Source of the DNA: Yinghuangia sp035454725
Lineage (GTDB): Bacteria; Actinomycetota; Actinomycetes; Streptomycetales; Streptomycetaceae
Assembly: GCF_051388935.1 (NCBI RefSeq)
Contig: NZ_JBPKBI010000001.1
Span: forward strand, 496,001-560,000
Direction of reading: 5' to 3'
DNA length: 64,000 bases
This document shows, piece after piece, positions 6,682 to 14,719 of the stretch (position 1 is the stretch's first letter; every line of letters starts with the position of its first letter). The translations under genes were made by a program, and so were the position numbers. The notes beneath the pieces were generated by a model. It saw only the letters and a program-made list of their open reading frames with translations. It had not been told where the DNA came from and ran no database searches.

Positions 6682-9597
6682 GTGGTGGATCGTGTTGAGG
6701 CCTCGGCGGTGCGGGACGGCTCGTTGGCGCGGGCTTTGCGTTCGCGGGTGCGCGGGGGCGTGCACTTCGACGCGCAGACCCGGGCGCTGCATTCCATGGA
6801 CGCGTCGAATTACCGGCACGTACCGCCCGGCGTGGTGGCGCCCCGCGATGTGGAGGACCTGGTCGCCGCGGTCGCGGTCTGCCACGAGCATCGTGCGCCC
6901 ATGACCGTGCGCGGCGGCGGCACCAGCATTTCCGGGCAGGCCACGGGCAACGGCATCGTCCTCGATACGTCCCGGCACCTGACGCGGATCCACGACATCG
7001 ACCCGGACGCACGCGTGGCCGTGGTCGAGCCGGGTGTCGTGCTCGACCAACTGCGTTCCGCCGCGGCCCCTTTCGGGTTGACCTTCGGTCCCGATCCGTC
7101 CACGCACAGCCGTTGCACGCTCGGCGGCATGATCGGCAACGACGCGTGCGGCGCGCATTCCGTCGCGTGGGGGCGCACGTCGGCCAACGTCGCGTGGCTG
7201 GAGGTGCTGACCTCGGACGGCGTGCGGCTGCGGGTGGGCGAGGGGGCGGCACCCGCCGTGGGGTCCGAGGTCGGCGCGGAGCGGATCCGGGCGGACCTGC
7301 ACGCTTTGGCCGACGACAACCTCGCCTTGCTGCGGCGCGGTTTTCCGCAGCTGCCACGCCGGGGTTCGGGGTACGCGCTCGACCGGCTGCTGCCCGAGCA
7401 GGGCCGCGATCTGGTGGGGGCGCTCGTCGGGAGCGAGGGCACGTGCGCGGTCATCCTGCGCGCCGGCGTGCGGCTGGTCGCCGCGCCGCGGGCCCGCGCC
7501 CTCGCGGTGCTCGGGTTCGCCGACGACATTGCGGCGGCCGAGGTCGCTCCCGCGCTGCTGCCGTACGGACCGCTCACCGTCGAGAGCCTGAGCGCCGAAC
7601 TCGCCGCGCTCGCCCGGTCCGCGCCGGGTGTCCGGCTTCCCGGCGGCGGCGCCTGGCTGTTCGTCGAGACCGGCGGTGACACTTCCGACGAGGCCGCCGC
7701 GCGGGCGTACGCCGTCGCGCGCGAGCTGGGCCTCGCGCCCGGCGCGTTCCGGGTGGCCGTGGACGCCGCCGAGCAGCGCGCCCTGTGGCGGATCCGCGAG
7801 GAGGCGGCCGGCACCGCGACCCGGCTCGGCGACGGCACCGAGGCGTGGCCGGGGTGGGAGGACACCGCTGTGCCACCCGCCCGGCTCGCCTCCTACCTGC
7901 GCGAACTCCACACCCTGATGGGCAGGTTCGGGCTGCGGGGGCTGCCGTACGGGCACTTCGGCGAAGGCTGTGTGCATATCCGCTTCGACTTCGACCTGCT
8001 CAGCCCGGGCGGCATCGCGTCGTTCCGCGGATTCTCCTCCGAGCTCGCCGAGCTGGTGATCGCACACGGGGGCTCGCTGTCCGGCGAGCACGGCGACGGC
8101 CAGGCCCGCGCGGAGTACCTGCCGCGCATGTACGGCTCCGAAATCGTCGGCCTGTTCGGCAGGTTCAAGGACGCGTGGGACCCGGCGGGCCTGCTGAACC
8201 CGGGCGTTCTCGTACGGCCGCACCCCGTCGACGCCGCCCTGCGCTTCGCCGGTCTGCCGCGCACCCCGGTGCCGGTCACATTCGGTTACCCGAACGACCA
8301 CGGTGACTTCGCCGCCGCCGTGCGCCGCTGCGTGGGGGTCGGCAAGTGCCGTGAGACGACGGAGACTTCATCGGGCGCCGTCATGTGTCCGTCGTTCCGC
8401 GCGACGGGTGACGAGAAGGACTCCACGCGCGGACGCGCACGCCTCCTCCACGAGATGCTGATCGGCGACGTCGTGAGCGACGGCTGGCGGTCGGAGGAGG
8501 TGCGCGACGCTCTCGACCTGTGCCTGTCCTGCAAGGGCTGCCGCAGTGACTGCCCGGTCGGCGTCGACATGGCCACGTACAAGGCCGAGTTCCTGCACCA
8601 CCACTATGCCGGGCGCGTGCGCCCGCGCGCCCACTACGCACTGGGCGCCCTCCCACTCTGGGCGCGCGCCGCAACCTCGGTCCCCGCTTTCGCCTCCCTT
8701 CTCAACGCCGCCGGCGCCCGTCCGCCGGTGGCCCGCGCCGCCCTGCGCGCCGCGGGTCTGGACCCCGGACGCGCCGCTCTCCCGGCGTTCGCCCGCGAGC
8801 CGTTCACGCGTGCGTGGCGCATGCGGCGACCGGCGGACCTCAGGCGGGACCGACTCGGTGACGGCAGGCCACGGGTGGTCCTGTTCCCCGACACCTTCAC
8901 CGACCACTTCGCGCCGGAGACCGCGTGGTCGGCCGTCCGTGTGCTCGAAGACGCCGGGTTGACCGTCGTCGTGCCGCCGGGCCCGGTGTGCTGCGGCCTG
9001 ACGCGGGTCTCCACCGGCCGCCTCGACGCCGCCCGACGGGTCATGCGCCGCACGCTCGCGACGCTGCGCCCGGCGATCGACGCCGGAATTCCCGTCGTCG
9101 GCCTGGAGCCCTCCTGCACCGCGGCGTTGCGCAGCGACGTACCCGAACTCCTGGGCCGGGAGGCCAGGCAACTGCCGGGCGTTGTCAGGACTTTCGCCGA
9201 GGCCCTCGACGAACTCGCTCCGGATTGGCAGCCTCCGGCCGTCGATCGCCCCGTCGTCGGCCAACTGCACTGCCACCAGCACGCGGTGCTCGGCGACACC
9301 GCCGATCGCCGCCTGCGCGCGAAGGCCGGACTCACCGGAGAACTCACCGGCGGCTGCTGTGGCCTGGCCGGCAACTTCGGTTACGAGCAAGGCCACTTCG
9401 CGGTGTCCGCGCGCATCGCACAGGAACGGCTGCTGCCGGCTCTCGGCTCGGCGCCGGACGAAGCGGTCGTGCTGGCGGACGGGTTCAGTTGCCGTACACA
9501 GATCACGCAACTGTCCGCCCACCGCCCGCGCCACCTCGCCGAAGTGCTTGCCGAGGCCCTGCCTGACCCGCCGGCCGCGCCGGACCGGGAGCGGTGA
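6682..9597 (+). CDS. FAD-linked oxidase fused to Fe-S/CCG domains (D-2-hydroxyacid dehydrogenase type)
   Basis: About 971 aa. N-terminal FAD-binding PCMH domain (TVRGGGTSISGQATGNGIV, then GGMIGNDACGAHS), a C-terminal FAD-oxidase domain (SGEHGDGQARAEYLPRMYG; LLNPGV), then a ferredoxin-like part (CVGVGKC, CLSCKGCRSDCPVGVDM) and two CCG-type segments (CCGLTRVSTG; GGCCGLAGNFGYEQGHF). This order fits fused D-lactate, glycolate or D-2-hydroxyglutarate dehydrogenases that pass electrons from a 2-hydroxyacid to the respiratory chain. The exact substrate cannot be read from the sequence. The start is GTG 6682 or 6685; homology begins there, and the open frame further upstream looks non-coding. Confidence 0.88.
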   Translation: MVDRVEASAVRDGSLARALRSRVRGGVHFDAQTRALHSMDASNYRHVPPGVVAPRDVEDLVAAVAVCHEHRAPMTVRGGGTSISGQATGNGIVLDTSRHLTRIHDIDPDARVAVVEPGVVLDQLRSAAAPFGLTFGPDPSTHSRCTLGGMIGNDACGAHSVAWGRTSANVAWLEVLTSDGVRLRVGEGAAPAVGSEVGAERIRADLHALADDNLALLRRGFPQLPRRGSGYALDRLLPEQGRDLVGALVGSEGTCAVILRAGVRLVAAPRARALAVLGFADDIAAAEVAPALLPYGPLTVESLSAELAALARSAPGVRLPGGGAWLFVETGGDTSDEAAARAYAVARELGLAPGAFRVAVDAAEQRALWRIREEAAGTATRLGDGTEAWPGWEDTAVPPARLASYLRELHTLMGRFGLRGLPYGHFGEGCVHIRFDFDLLSPGGIASFRGFSSELAELVIAHGGSLSGEHGDGQARAEYLPRMYGSEIVGLFGRFKDAWDPAGLLNPGVLVRPHPVDAALRFAGLPRTPVPVTFGYPNDHGDFAAAVRRCVGVGKCRETTETSSGAVMCPSFRATGDEKDSTRGRARLLHEMLIGDVVSDGWRSEEVRDALDLCLSCKGCRSDCPVGVDMATYKAEFLHHHYAGRVRPRAHYALGALPLWARAATSVPAFASLLNAAGARPPVARAALRAAGLDPGRAALPAFAREPFTRAWRMRRPADLRRDRLGDGRPRVVLFPDTFTDHFAPETAWSAVRVLEDAGLTVVVPPGPVCCGLTRVSTGRLDAARRVMRRTLATLRPAIDAGIPVVGLEPSCTAALRSDVPELLGREARQLPGVVRTFAEALDELAPDWQPPAVDRPVVGQLHCHQHAVLGDTADRRLRAKAGLTGELTGGCCGLAGNFGYEQGHFAVSARIAQERLLPALGSAPDEAVVLADGFSCRTQITQLSAHRPRHLAEVLAEALPDPPAAPDRER

Positions 9598-9627
9598 CGG
9601 CTCGGCACGGGCCGTGTCACGTCACCG
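9592..9627. terminator. Possible shared terminator of convergent genes
   Basis: cggtgacg (9592-9599) pairs with cgtcaccg (9620-9627) and encloses a smaller gcacgg/ccgtgt hairpin. The arms overlap both convergent stop codons. Confidence 0.35.
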
Positions 9628-10488
9628 TGTTCGCGTGCCGATGACCACGGTCGCGTCGAGTTCTTCGCATTGGGCGACCTCGACACACAACCCGCCGTCC
9701 GCGAACGCCTGGGCGCTGGAAGGAGCTTGGCGTCGGCTCGTCTCGACGAGCAGGTGCCCGCCGGGGACCAGCCAGTCGGCTGCCGAGCGGGCGACGCTTC
9801 TTTGGACGTCGAGGCCATCGGTCCCGCCGTCGAGGGCGACGAGTGGTTCGTGCTCGCGGGCTTCCGTCGGCAGCAGACCGATCGCGGCGGTCGGCACATA
9901 CGGCGCGTTGGCCACCAACACGTCGATGTGGCCGCGTAGTCGGCTCGGCAACGCGGCGTAGAGATCGCCCTCGTGGACGTGCGCGCGCGGCGGGACGAGG
10001 TTGCGCCGCGCGCAGCGTACGGCGGCCGGGTCGATGTCGGCGGCGTGCACCTTGGCGCCGCCCAGCGTCGCGGCGAGTGCCGCCGCGACCGCTCCCGAGC
10101 CGCAGCACAGGTCGACGACGACCGGGGCACGGAGGGGCCGGCACAGCGCTGCGGCCCGCCGGACGAGGAATTCCGTGCGGCGGCGCGGCACGAAGACACC
10201 GGGGTCGACCGTGATCCGGAGGCCGCAGAACTCGGCCCAACCCACGACGTGTTCGAGTGGATGCCCGGCGGCGCGCCGCTCGACCATCGCGGCGAGCTCG
10301 GACGGGGTACGCGCGCTCGCCGTGAGCAGTTGCGCCTCATCCTCGGCGAAGACGCAACCTGCCGCGCGCAGGGCGGCCACGACGTCGGGCTTGGCCACCG
10401 GAAAGGGTGGGGGAGGCGCGAAGGGCGCGGCTTCGAAGGCCTGCGCTGTGGAAGGAATCGGCGACGAGGACGGCGGTGTGACCGACAT
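9622..10488 (-). CDS. PrmC/HemK-related putative protein-glutamine methyltransferase
   Basis: 288 aa. SAM-dependent fold: VVDLCCGSGAVAAAL (motif I), AADIDPAAV, then NAPYVPT in place of the NPPY motif of true PrmC. NAPY is typical of the actinobacterial TIGR03704-type paralogues, whose substrate is unknown. The N-terminal helical part (AGCVFAEDEAQLL, RRAAGHPLEHVVGWAEF) matches PrmC relatives. ATG 10488 is preceded by GAAAGG. It is not the release-factor methyltransferase itself, judging from the NAPY change. Confidence 0.85.
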   Translation of the reverse strand: MSVTPPSSSPIPSTAQAFEAAPFAPPPPFPVAKPDVVAALRAAGCVFAEDEAQLLTASARTPSELAAMVERRAAGHPLEHVVGWAEFCGLRITVDPGVFVPRRRTEFLVRRAAALCRPLRAPVVVDLCCGSGAVAAALAATLGGAKVHAADIDPAAVRCARRNLVPPRAHVHEGDLYAALPSRLRGHIDVLVANAPYVPTAAIGLLPTEAREHEPLVALDGGTDGLDVQRSVARSAADWLVPGGHLLVETSRRQAPSSAQAFADGGLCVEVAQCEELDATVVIGTRTR

Positions 10489-11357
10489 GAGGGCCTTTCG
10501 GAATGCCGAAGGGCGCTCTCCCGGTCCTACGCGTGCGCGCGGACCGGCCGTTGACGAGGCGAGAGCACCCGGACTGCCTGAGCGGTAATGGGTCTCACCT
10601 CCTCGTTCCATCACGATCCAGGAGCTCGTGGGAGCTCCGATGACCGACTCGTCGACCGGATGCGGCCGGTCCCCGGGTCGATCTCTTCCTGCGGCCACCC
10701 TATCCCAGCCCCGATGCCGTGCGCCGCGCGGCTGATGGTCCGAGGTCGGACGCCGCGTGTGTCCGCACCGGAATCCGAGCACGCGCCGATACAGGCTCAG
10801 TATCATGACAAAACATCATCAAACGGCAGCAACTAGCCATAGCCGCACAGGAGTTCGCATGGCCGTTCCGCGTGAACCAAGATGAGCGGGAACACTCGCA
10901 CGGTTGCGCCGACAATCTGATTGATTGCGGCGTACGGCCGTTTCTCAGACCCCGATTGAGGATGGATCGCCCGGTTTGCTCCGTGGGGCGATGGGCATCC
11001 ATGGGCGCGTACGGCGAACCGGTGAGCGGAACTTGACGGATAGATGTGGTTCTGACACTAATAGTGACTGATGTCCGATATATACAAGGGTAGTTAAGCC
11101 TCGGCGGGGGGCCTGTCAAGAGCCAACCAGGCGTCACGGTCGGCGAGTTCCCCGGCGAACGCGCCGACGAAGACGGAGTTATCCAGTCAACTCGGGACAG
11201 ATGAGTATTCTTCCGTCTGAATCCGGATCGACCCGACGCCACCGAACCGCGAGCCACGCGGACGGAAGTGCAGGTCGGTCAGGAGGCACCAAGAGCGTCC
11301 GACCGCGAGCCGGGCGACTCACAGCTCCACCGGCCGCGGCCTGTCACCCCGGCCGGC

Positions 11358-11387
11358 ACCGCCCTCCCGCCTGCCAGGGAGGGCGGT
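11358..11387. terminator. Hairpin, 11-bp perfect stem
   Basis: accgccctccc (11358-11368) pairs with gggagggcggt (11377-11387), 8-base loop. May act as a second terminator for the minus-strand citrate synthase gene. Confidence 0.5.
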
Positions 11388-11481
11388 CGGCTGTCCGGAC
11401 CGTGTCGGCAACCGCCGTGACGTACAACAGAGTCCGCCGTCGCCCCGCCTTCGCAGGTCCGCGACCGCCGCACGCACGGCA

Positions 11482-11512
11482 ACGGCCCGCCTCGTGCTGC
11501 AAGGCGGGCCGT
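11482..11512 (-). terminator. Terminator of the citrate synthase gene
   Basis: acggcccgcct (11482-11492) pairs perfectly with aggcgggccgt (11502-11512), 9-base loop, about 85 bases past the stop of the minus-strand gene. Confidence 0.7.
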
Positions 11513-11597
11513 CCGAAGGCCGGGCGGGCCGAGAAAAGCGGACCGGTCGGCGGGGTTGCGGATGCGAACGCCGAGGTTCCCGGTCCTCGGCCGCGGC

Positions 11598-12707
11598 CTA
11601 CCCCAGCACCGACACCGTCTCGTCGTACCCCGCCACCTCGGAGACCGGGCGTGAGCCCGGTCCGATGTAGCGCGCCGACGGGCGGACCAGCCGCGACGTG
11701 CGCTTGTGCTCCAGGATGTGCGCGCTCCAGCCTGCCGTGCGCGCGCAGGTGAACATCGAGGTGAACATGTTGGCCGGGACCTCGGCGAAGTCCAGCATCA
11801 CCGCGGCCCAGAACTCGACGTTGGTGGCCAGCACGCGGTCCGGGCGGCGGGCGTGCAGCTCTTCGAGCGCCGCCTTCTCCAGCGCCGCGGCCACCTCGTA
11901 GCGCGGCGCGCCGAGCTCCTTCGCGGTACGCCGAAGCACGCGCGCCCGAGGATCCTCCGCCCGGTAGACGCGGTGCCCGAAGCCCATCAGCCGGTCGCCC
12001 CGGTCCAGGACACCCTTGACGTACGCCGTGGCGTCGCCCGTCCGCTCGATCTCCTCGATCATGTGCAGCACCCGCGAGGGGGCACCGCCGTGCAGCGGTC
12101 CGGACATCGCGCCGACCGCGCCGGAAAGACACGCCGCCACGTCGGCGCCGGTGCCCGCGATCACACGCGCCGTGAACGTCGAGGCGTTCATGCCGTGCTC
12201 GGCGGCCGAGGTCCAATACGCGTCGACGGCCTTGACGTGCTTCGGGTCCGGCTCGCCGCGCCAGCGGATCATGAAGCGCTCGACGATCGTCTCGGCCTTG
12301 TCGACCTCGCGCTGCGGCACCATCGGCTTGTCGAGACCACGCGCCGACTGGGCGACGTACGACAGCGCCATGACCGCCGCCCGGGCCAGGTCGTCACGCG
12401 CCTGCACGTCGTCGATGTCGTGCAGCGGTTTCAATCCCCACACCGGGGCGAGCATGGCCAGCGCGCTCTGCACGTCCACGCGGACGTCGCCCGAGTGAAT
12501 GGGGATCGGGAAGGACTCCGCGGGCGGGAGGCCGGGGTTGAAGGCGCCGTCGACCAGGAGCCCCCAGACGTTGCCGAAGGAGACACGACCGACGAGGTCC
12601 TCGATGTCGACGCCGCGGTAGCGGAGCGCGCCGCCCTCCTTGTCGGGTTCGGCGATCTCCGTCTCGAACGCTATGACTCCTTCGAGTCCCGGTACGAAGT
12701 CGGACAT
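11598..12707 (-). CDS. citA: Citrate synthase, type II-like (citrate synthase 2)
   Basis: 369 aa. Condenses acetyl-CoA with oxaloacetate in the TCA cycle, or acts on propionyl-CoA in the methylcitrate branch; sequence alone does not decide. Family motifs: LRYRGVDIEDL near the N-terminus, SGPLHGGAPSRV (first catalytic His), GFGHRVYR (second His), FWAAVMLDFAEVP (catalytic Asp). ATG 12707 lies behind GAGGAG at a normal distance; the longer open frame upstream has no comparable site. Divergent from pdxH. Confidence 0.9.
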   Translation of the reverse strand: MSDFVPGLEGVIAFETEIAEPDKEGGALRYRGVDIEDLVGRVSFGNVWGLLVDGAFNPGLPPAESFPIPIHSGDVRVDVQSALAMLAPVWGLKPLHDIDDVQARDDLARAAVMALSYVAQSARGLDKPMVPQREVDKAETIVERFMIRWRGEPDPKHVKAVDAYWTSAAEHGMNASTFTARVIAGTGADVAACLSGAVGAMSGPLHGGAPSRVLHMIEEIERTGDATAYVKGVLDRGDRLMGFGHRVYRAEDPRARVLRRTAKELGAPRYEVAAALEKAALEELHARRPDRVLATNVEFWAAVMLDFAEVPANMFTSMFTCARTAGWSAHILEHKRTSRLVRPSARYIGPGSRPVSEVAGYDETVSVLG

Positions 12708-13105
12708 CAGGCGGCTCCTCATGCGGTCTCGACTGACTTGTGGTGACTTTTGGTCGGGTCCTTCATACCCCGCGTCTCCACAACCTGTCTTCCCCTGGAG
12801 AAGCCCGAAAACTCGGCGCAAGATCGTTCCTGCGCGGGCTCGCGGATACCGCTCCGGGGTATGGATCGGCGGGTCGGGCGAAACGCTGTCGTTGTGGCTT
12901 CACCGGTGTGGTCGTAAGCGACGGTTGTCGAGACGCCACAATATCTCTCGATATCGAGATGTCCTAGGCGTGCGGGTTGACGGGAGCGTGAACTCCGGCA
13001 CACCGGAGCAGGTGAACGCCTCGATACGCACCAATCAATTCACCCGTTCGGGCTCTGTGCCTGCCGGTTTCGGTCGGTATCGGGGCGGAGTGCTAACAAG
13101 GAACC
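12708..13105. other. Divergent promoter region citrate synthase/pdxH
   Basis: About 400 bases without a credible ORF. Contains the 14-bp perfect palindrome described at 12946-12959. Confidence 0.5.
12946..12959. promoter_or_regulatory. 14-bp perfect palindrome, candidate operator
   Basis: tctcgatatcgaga reads identically on both strands and stands in an AT-richer patch between citrate synthase and pdxH, about 147 bases before pdxH. It looks like a dimeric repressor site (PadR-, GntR- or TetR-like size); the regulator is not identified. Confidence 0.45.
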
Positions 13106-13771
13106 GTGGACCTCAACGACCTCATGGCCATGCGCCGCCAATACCGCAACGAGGGCATCGACGAAGCCGCCCTCCCCCCGGCGCCGTACGCGTTGTTCCG
13201 CCACTGGCTCGCCGAGGTCGTCGCGGCCGACCTGCCGGAGCCCAACGCGATGATCGTGGCGACCGCGACCCCCGACGGCCGGCCCAGTGCGCGCACGGTC
13301 CTGCTCAAGGAGTACGGCGAGGACGGTTTCGTCTTCTACACCAACTTCGAGTCACGCAAAGGCCGCGAAATCACCGCCAACCCGGCGGTGAGCCTGCTGT
13401 TCCCCTGGCACGCGCTCGACCGCCAGGTCATCGTCACCGGCACCGCCGAGCGCGTGCCCGAGGCCCGCACCGCCGCCTACTTCCGCTCCCGGCCGTACGG
13501 CTCCCGCATCGGCGCCTGGGCGAGCGAGCAGTCGAGCGTGATCCGCTCGCGCGAGGATTTGGACAAGAGGTACGCCGAGGCCGAGGCGCGCTTCCCGGAG
13601 GACGCGGACGTGCCGGTGCCGCCGTTCTGGGGCGGCTTCCGCGTCGTGCCGGACACCATCGAGTTCTGGCAGGGCCGGGAGAACCGCCTCCACGACCGCC
13701 TGCGCTACCGGCGCGAGCCCGGCCCGGCCGGCGACGAGACCATCTGGACCGTGGACCGCCTGAGCCCCTGA
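13106..13771 (+). CDS. pdxH: Pyridoxamine 5'-phosphate oxidase
   Basis: 221 aa, normal length. FMN enzyme that oxidises pyridoxine/pyridoxamine 5'-phosphate to PLP. Motifs: N-terminal MRRQYRNEG, PNAMIVATATPDGRPSARTVLLK (FMN binding), GFVFYTNFESRKG, QVIVTGTAERV, SRPYGSRIGAWASEQS, and the C-terminal FWQGRENRLHDRLRYRRE signature with the conserved RxHxR. GTG 13106 follows AAGGA. A palindrome, tgacggatccgtca (13769-13782), overlaps its stop. Confidence 0.95.
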   Translation: MDLNDLMAMRRQYRNEGIDEAALPPAPYALFRHWLAEVVAADLPEPNAMIVATATPDGRPSARTVLLKEYGEDGFVFYTNFESRKGREITANPAVSLLFPWHALDRQVIVTGTAERVPEARTAAYFRSRPYGSRIGAWASEQSSVIRSREDLDKRYAEAEARFPEDADVPVPPFWGGFRVVPDTIEFWQGRENRLHDRLRYRREPGPAGDETIWTVDRLSP

Positions 13772-13807
13772 CGGATCCGTCACGGGAACGACCGGGCGCA
13801 CGGCCCG

Positions 13808-14569
13808 CTAATGCTCGCGGTGCACCTTGTGCTGCGCCGCCTGGGCGAGTGGGCGCAGGACCATCAGGTCCACGTTGACGTGCCGGGGGCGGGTGATCGT
13901 CCAGACCACCGCGTCCGCGACGTCCTCGGCGGTCAGCGGCTCGGCGACGCCCGCGTACACCTCGGCCGCCTTCTGTACGTCGCCGCGCATGCGGTTGACC
14001 GCGAATTCGTCGGTCTTGACCATGCCGGGCGCGACCTCGATCACCCGGACCGGTCGGCCGCTCAGTTCCAGCCGCAGCGTCGCGGCGATGGCGTGGGTGC
14101 CGTGCTTGGCCGCGACGTACCCGCCGCCGCCTTCGTACGCCTGGTGCCCGGCCGTCGACGACATCACCACCACCGTGCCCGCACCGCTCGCCACGAGCGC
14201 AGGCAGCAGTGCCTGCGTCGTGTGCAGCGTGCCGAGCACGTTGACCTGGTACATCGACAGCCAGTCCTCAGGATCGCCCGTCGCGATCGGTTCGGTGCCG
14301 AGCGCGCCTCCCGCGTTGGCGACGAGCACGTCGCAACGCGGCAGCGAGGCGGCGAAGGCGTTGACCGCGGCACGGTCGGTGACGTCCAGCGGGTACGCGG
14401 CGGCCGACTGCCCGGCGGCGCGCAGCTCGGCGGCGATCGCCTCGATCCGCTCGGCCCGTCGCGCACTCAGCACCACATGGAACCCGGCCGCGGCCAAGCC
14501 GCGCGCACTGGCGGCCCCGATTCCGCTGCTCGCGCCGGTGACAACAGCAACGCGTCGCTCATCGCTCAC
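13808..14569 (-). CDS. Short-chain dehydrogenase/reductase
   Basis: 253 aa, classical SDR. TGASSGIGAA (cofactor loop, residues 11-20), NAG of LVANAGGALG, catalytic Ser in VMSSTAGHQAYEGGGGYVAAKHG with the Y-x-x-x-K pair, and PGMVKTDEF. The C-terminal RPRHVNVDLMVLRPLAQ is typical of the YdfG-like group (serine/3-hydroxyacid dehydrogenases, NADP-preferring). The start is ATG 14569 (MSDERRVAVVTG). Convergent with pdxH with only about 36 bases between stops. Confidence 0.9.
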   Translation of the reverse strand: MSDERRVAVVTGASSGIGAASARGLAAAGFHVVLSARRAERIEAIAAELRAAGQSAAAYPLDVTDRAAVNAFAASLPRCDVLVANAGGALGTEPIATGDPEDWLSMYQVNVLGTLHTTQALLPALVASGAGTVVVMSSTAGHQAYEGGGGYVAAKHGTHAIAATLRLELSGRPVRVIEVAPGMVKTDEFAVNRMRGDVQKAAEVYAGVAEPLTAEDVADAVVWTITRPRHVNVDLMVLRPLAQAAQHKVHREH

Positions 14570-14719
14570 CCGCGCACGCTACCGCGTCAACCGCCCGCGG
14601 ATTCTTCGGGCATGAGGACCGTGTCGACCTCGGCTGTACGTCCGGTTCCACTCCGCCGCGGCCGTGACAGGAAGTGCGGGGGCGACCCGGGCGACCCGGT
14701 TGGTTCATCCGCGTTTGGT

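Larger units (their letters stand above)
10489..11597. other. 1.1-kb intergenic region, partly lower GC, with possible gene debris
   Basis: No intact gene is seen. Bases 10790-11095 are clearly less GC-rich than their surroundings (TGTCCGATATATACAAGGG and similar). On the minus strand 11186-11094 reads as a coding-like C-terminus (VFVGAFAGELADRDAWLAL, ending TAA) but has no start codon and a stop just upstream, so it may be a remnant. Two hairpins follow at 11358-11387 and 11482-11512. Confidence 0.5.

Noticed and set aside
10588..10836. 82-codon ORF between the methyltransferase and citrate synthase genes
   Set aside because: Composition not protein-like and no start signal.
11094..11186. 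Coding-like minus-strand C-terminus VFVGAFAGELADRDAWLAL
   Set aside because: No start codon and a stop directly upstream; too short to name, kept only as possible debris.
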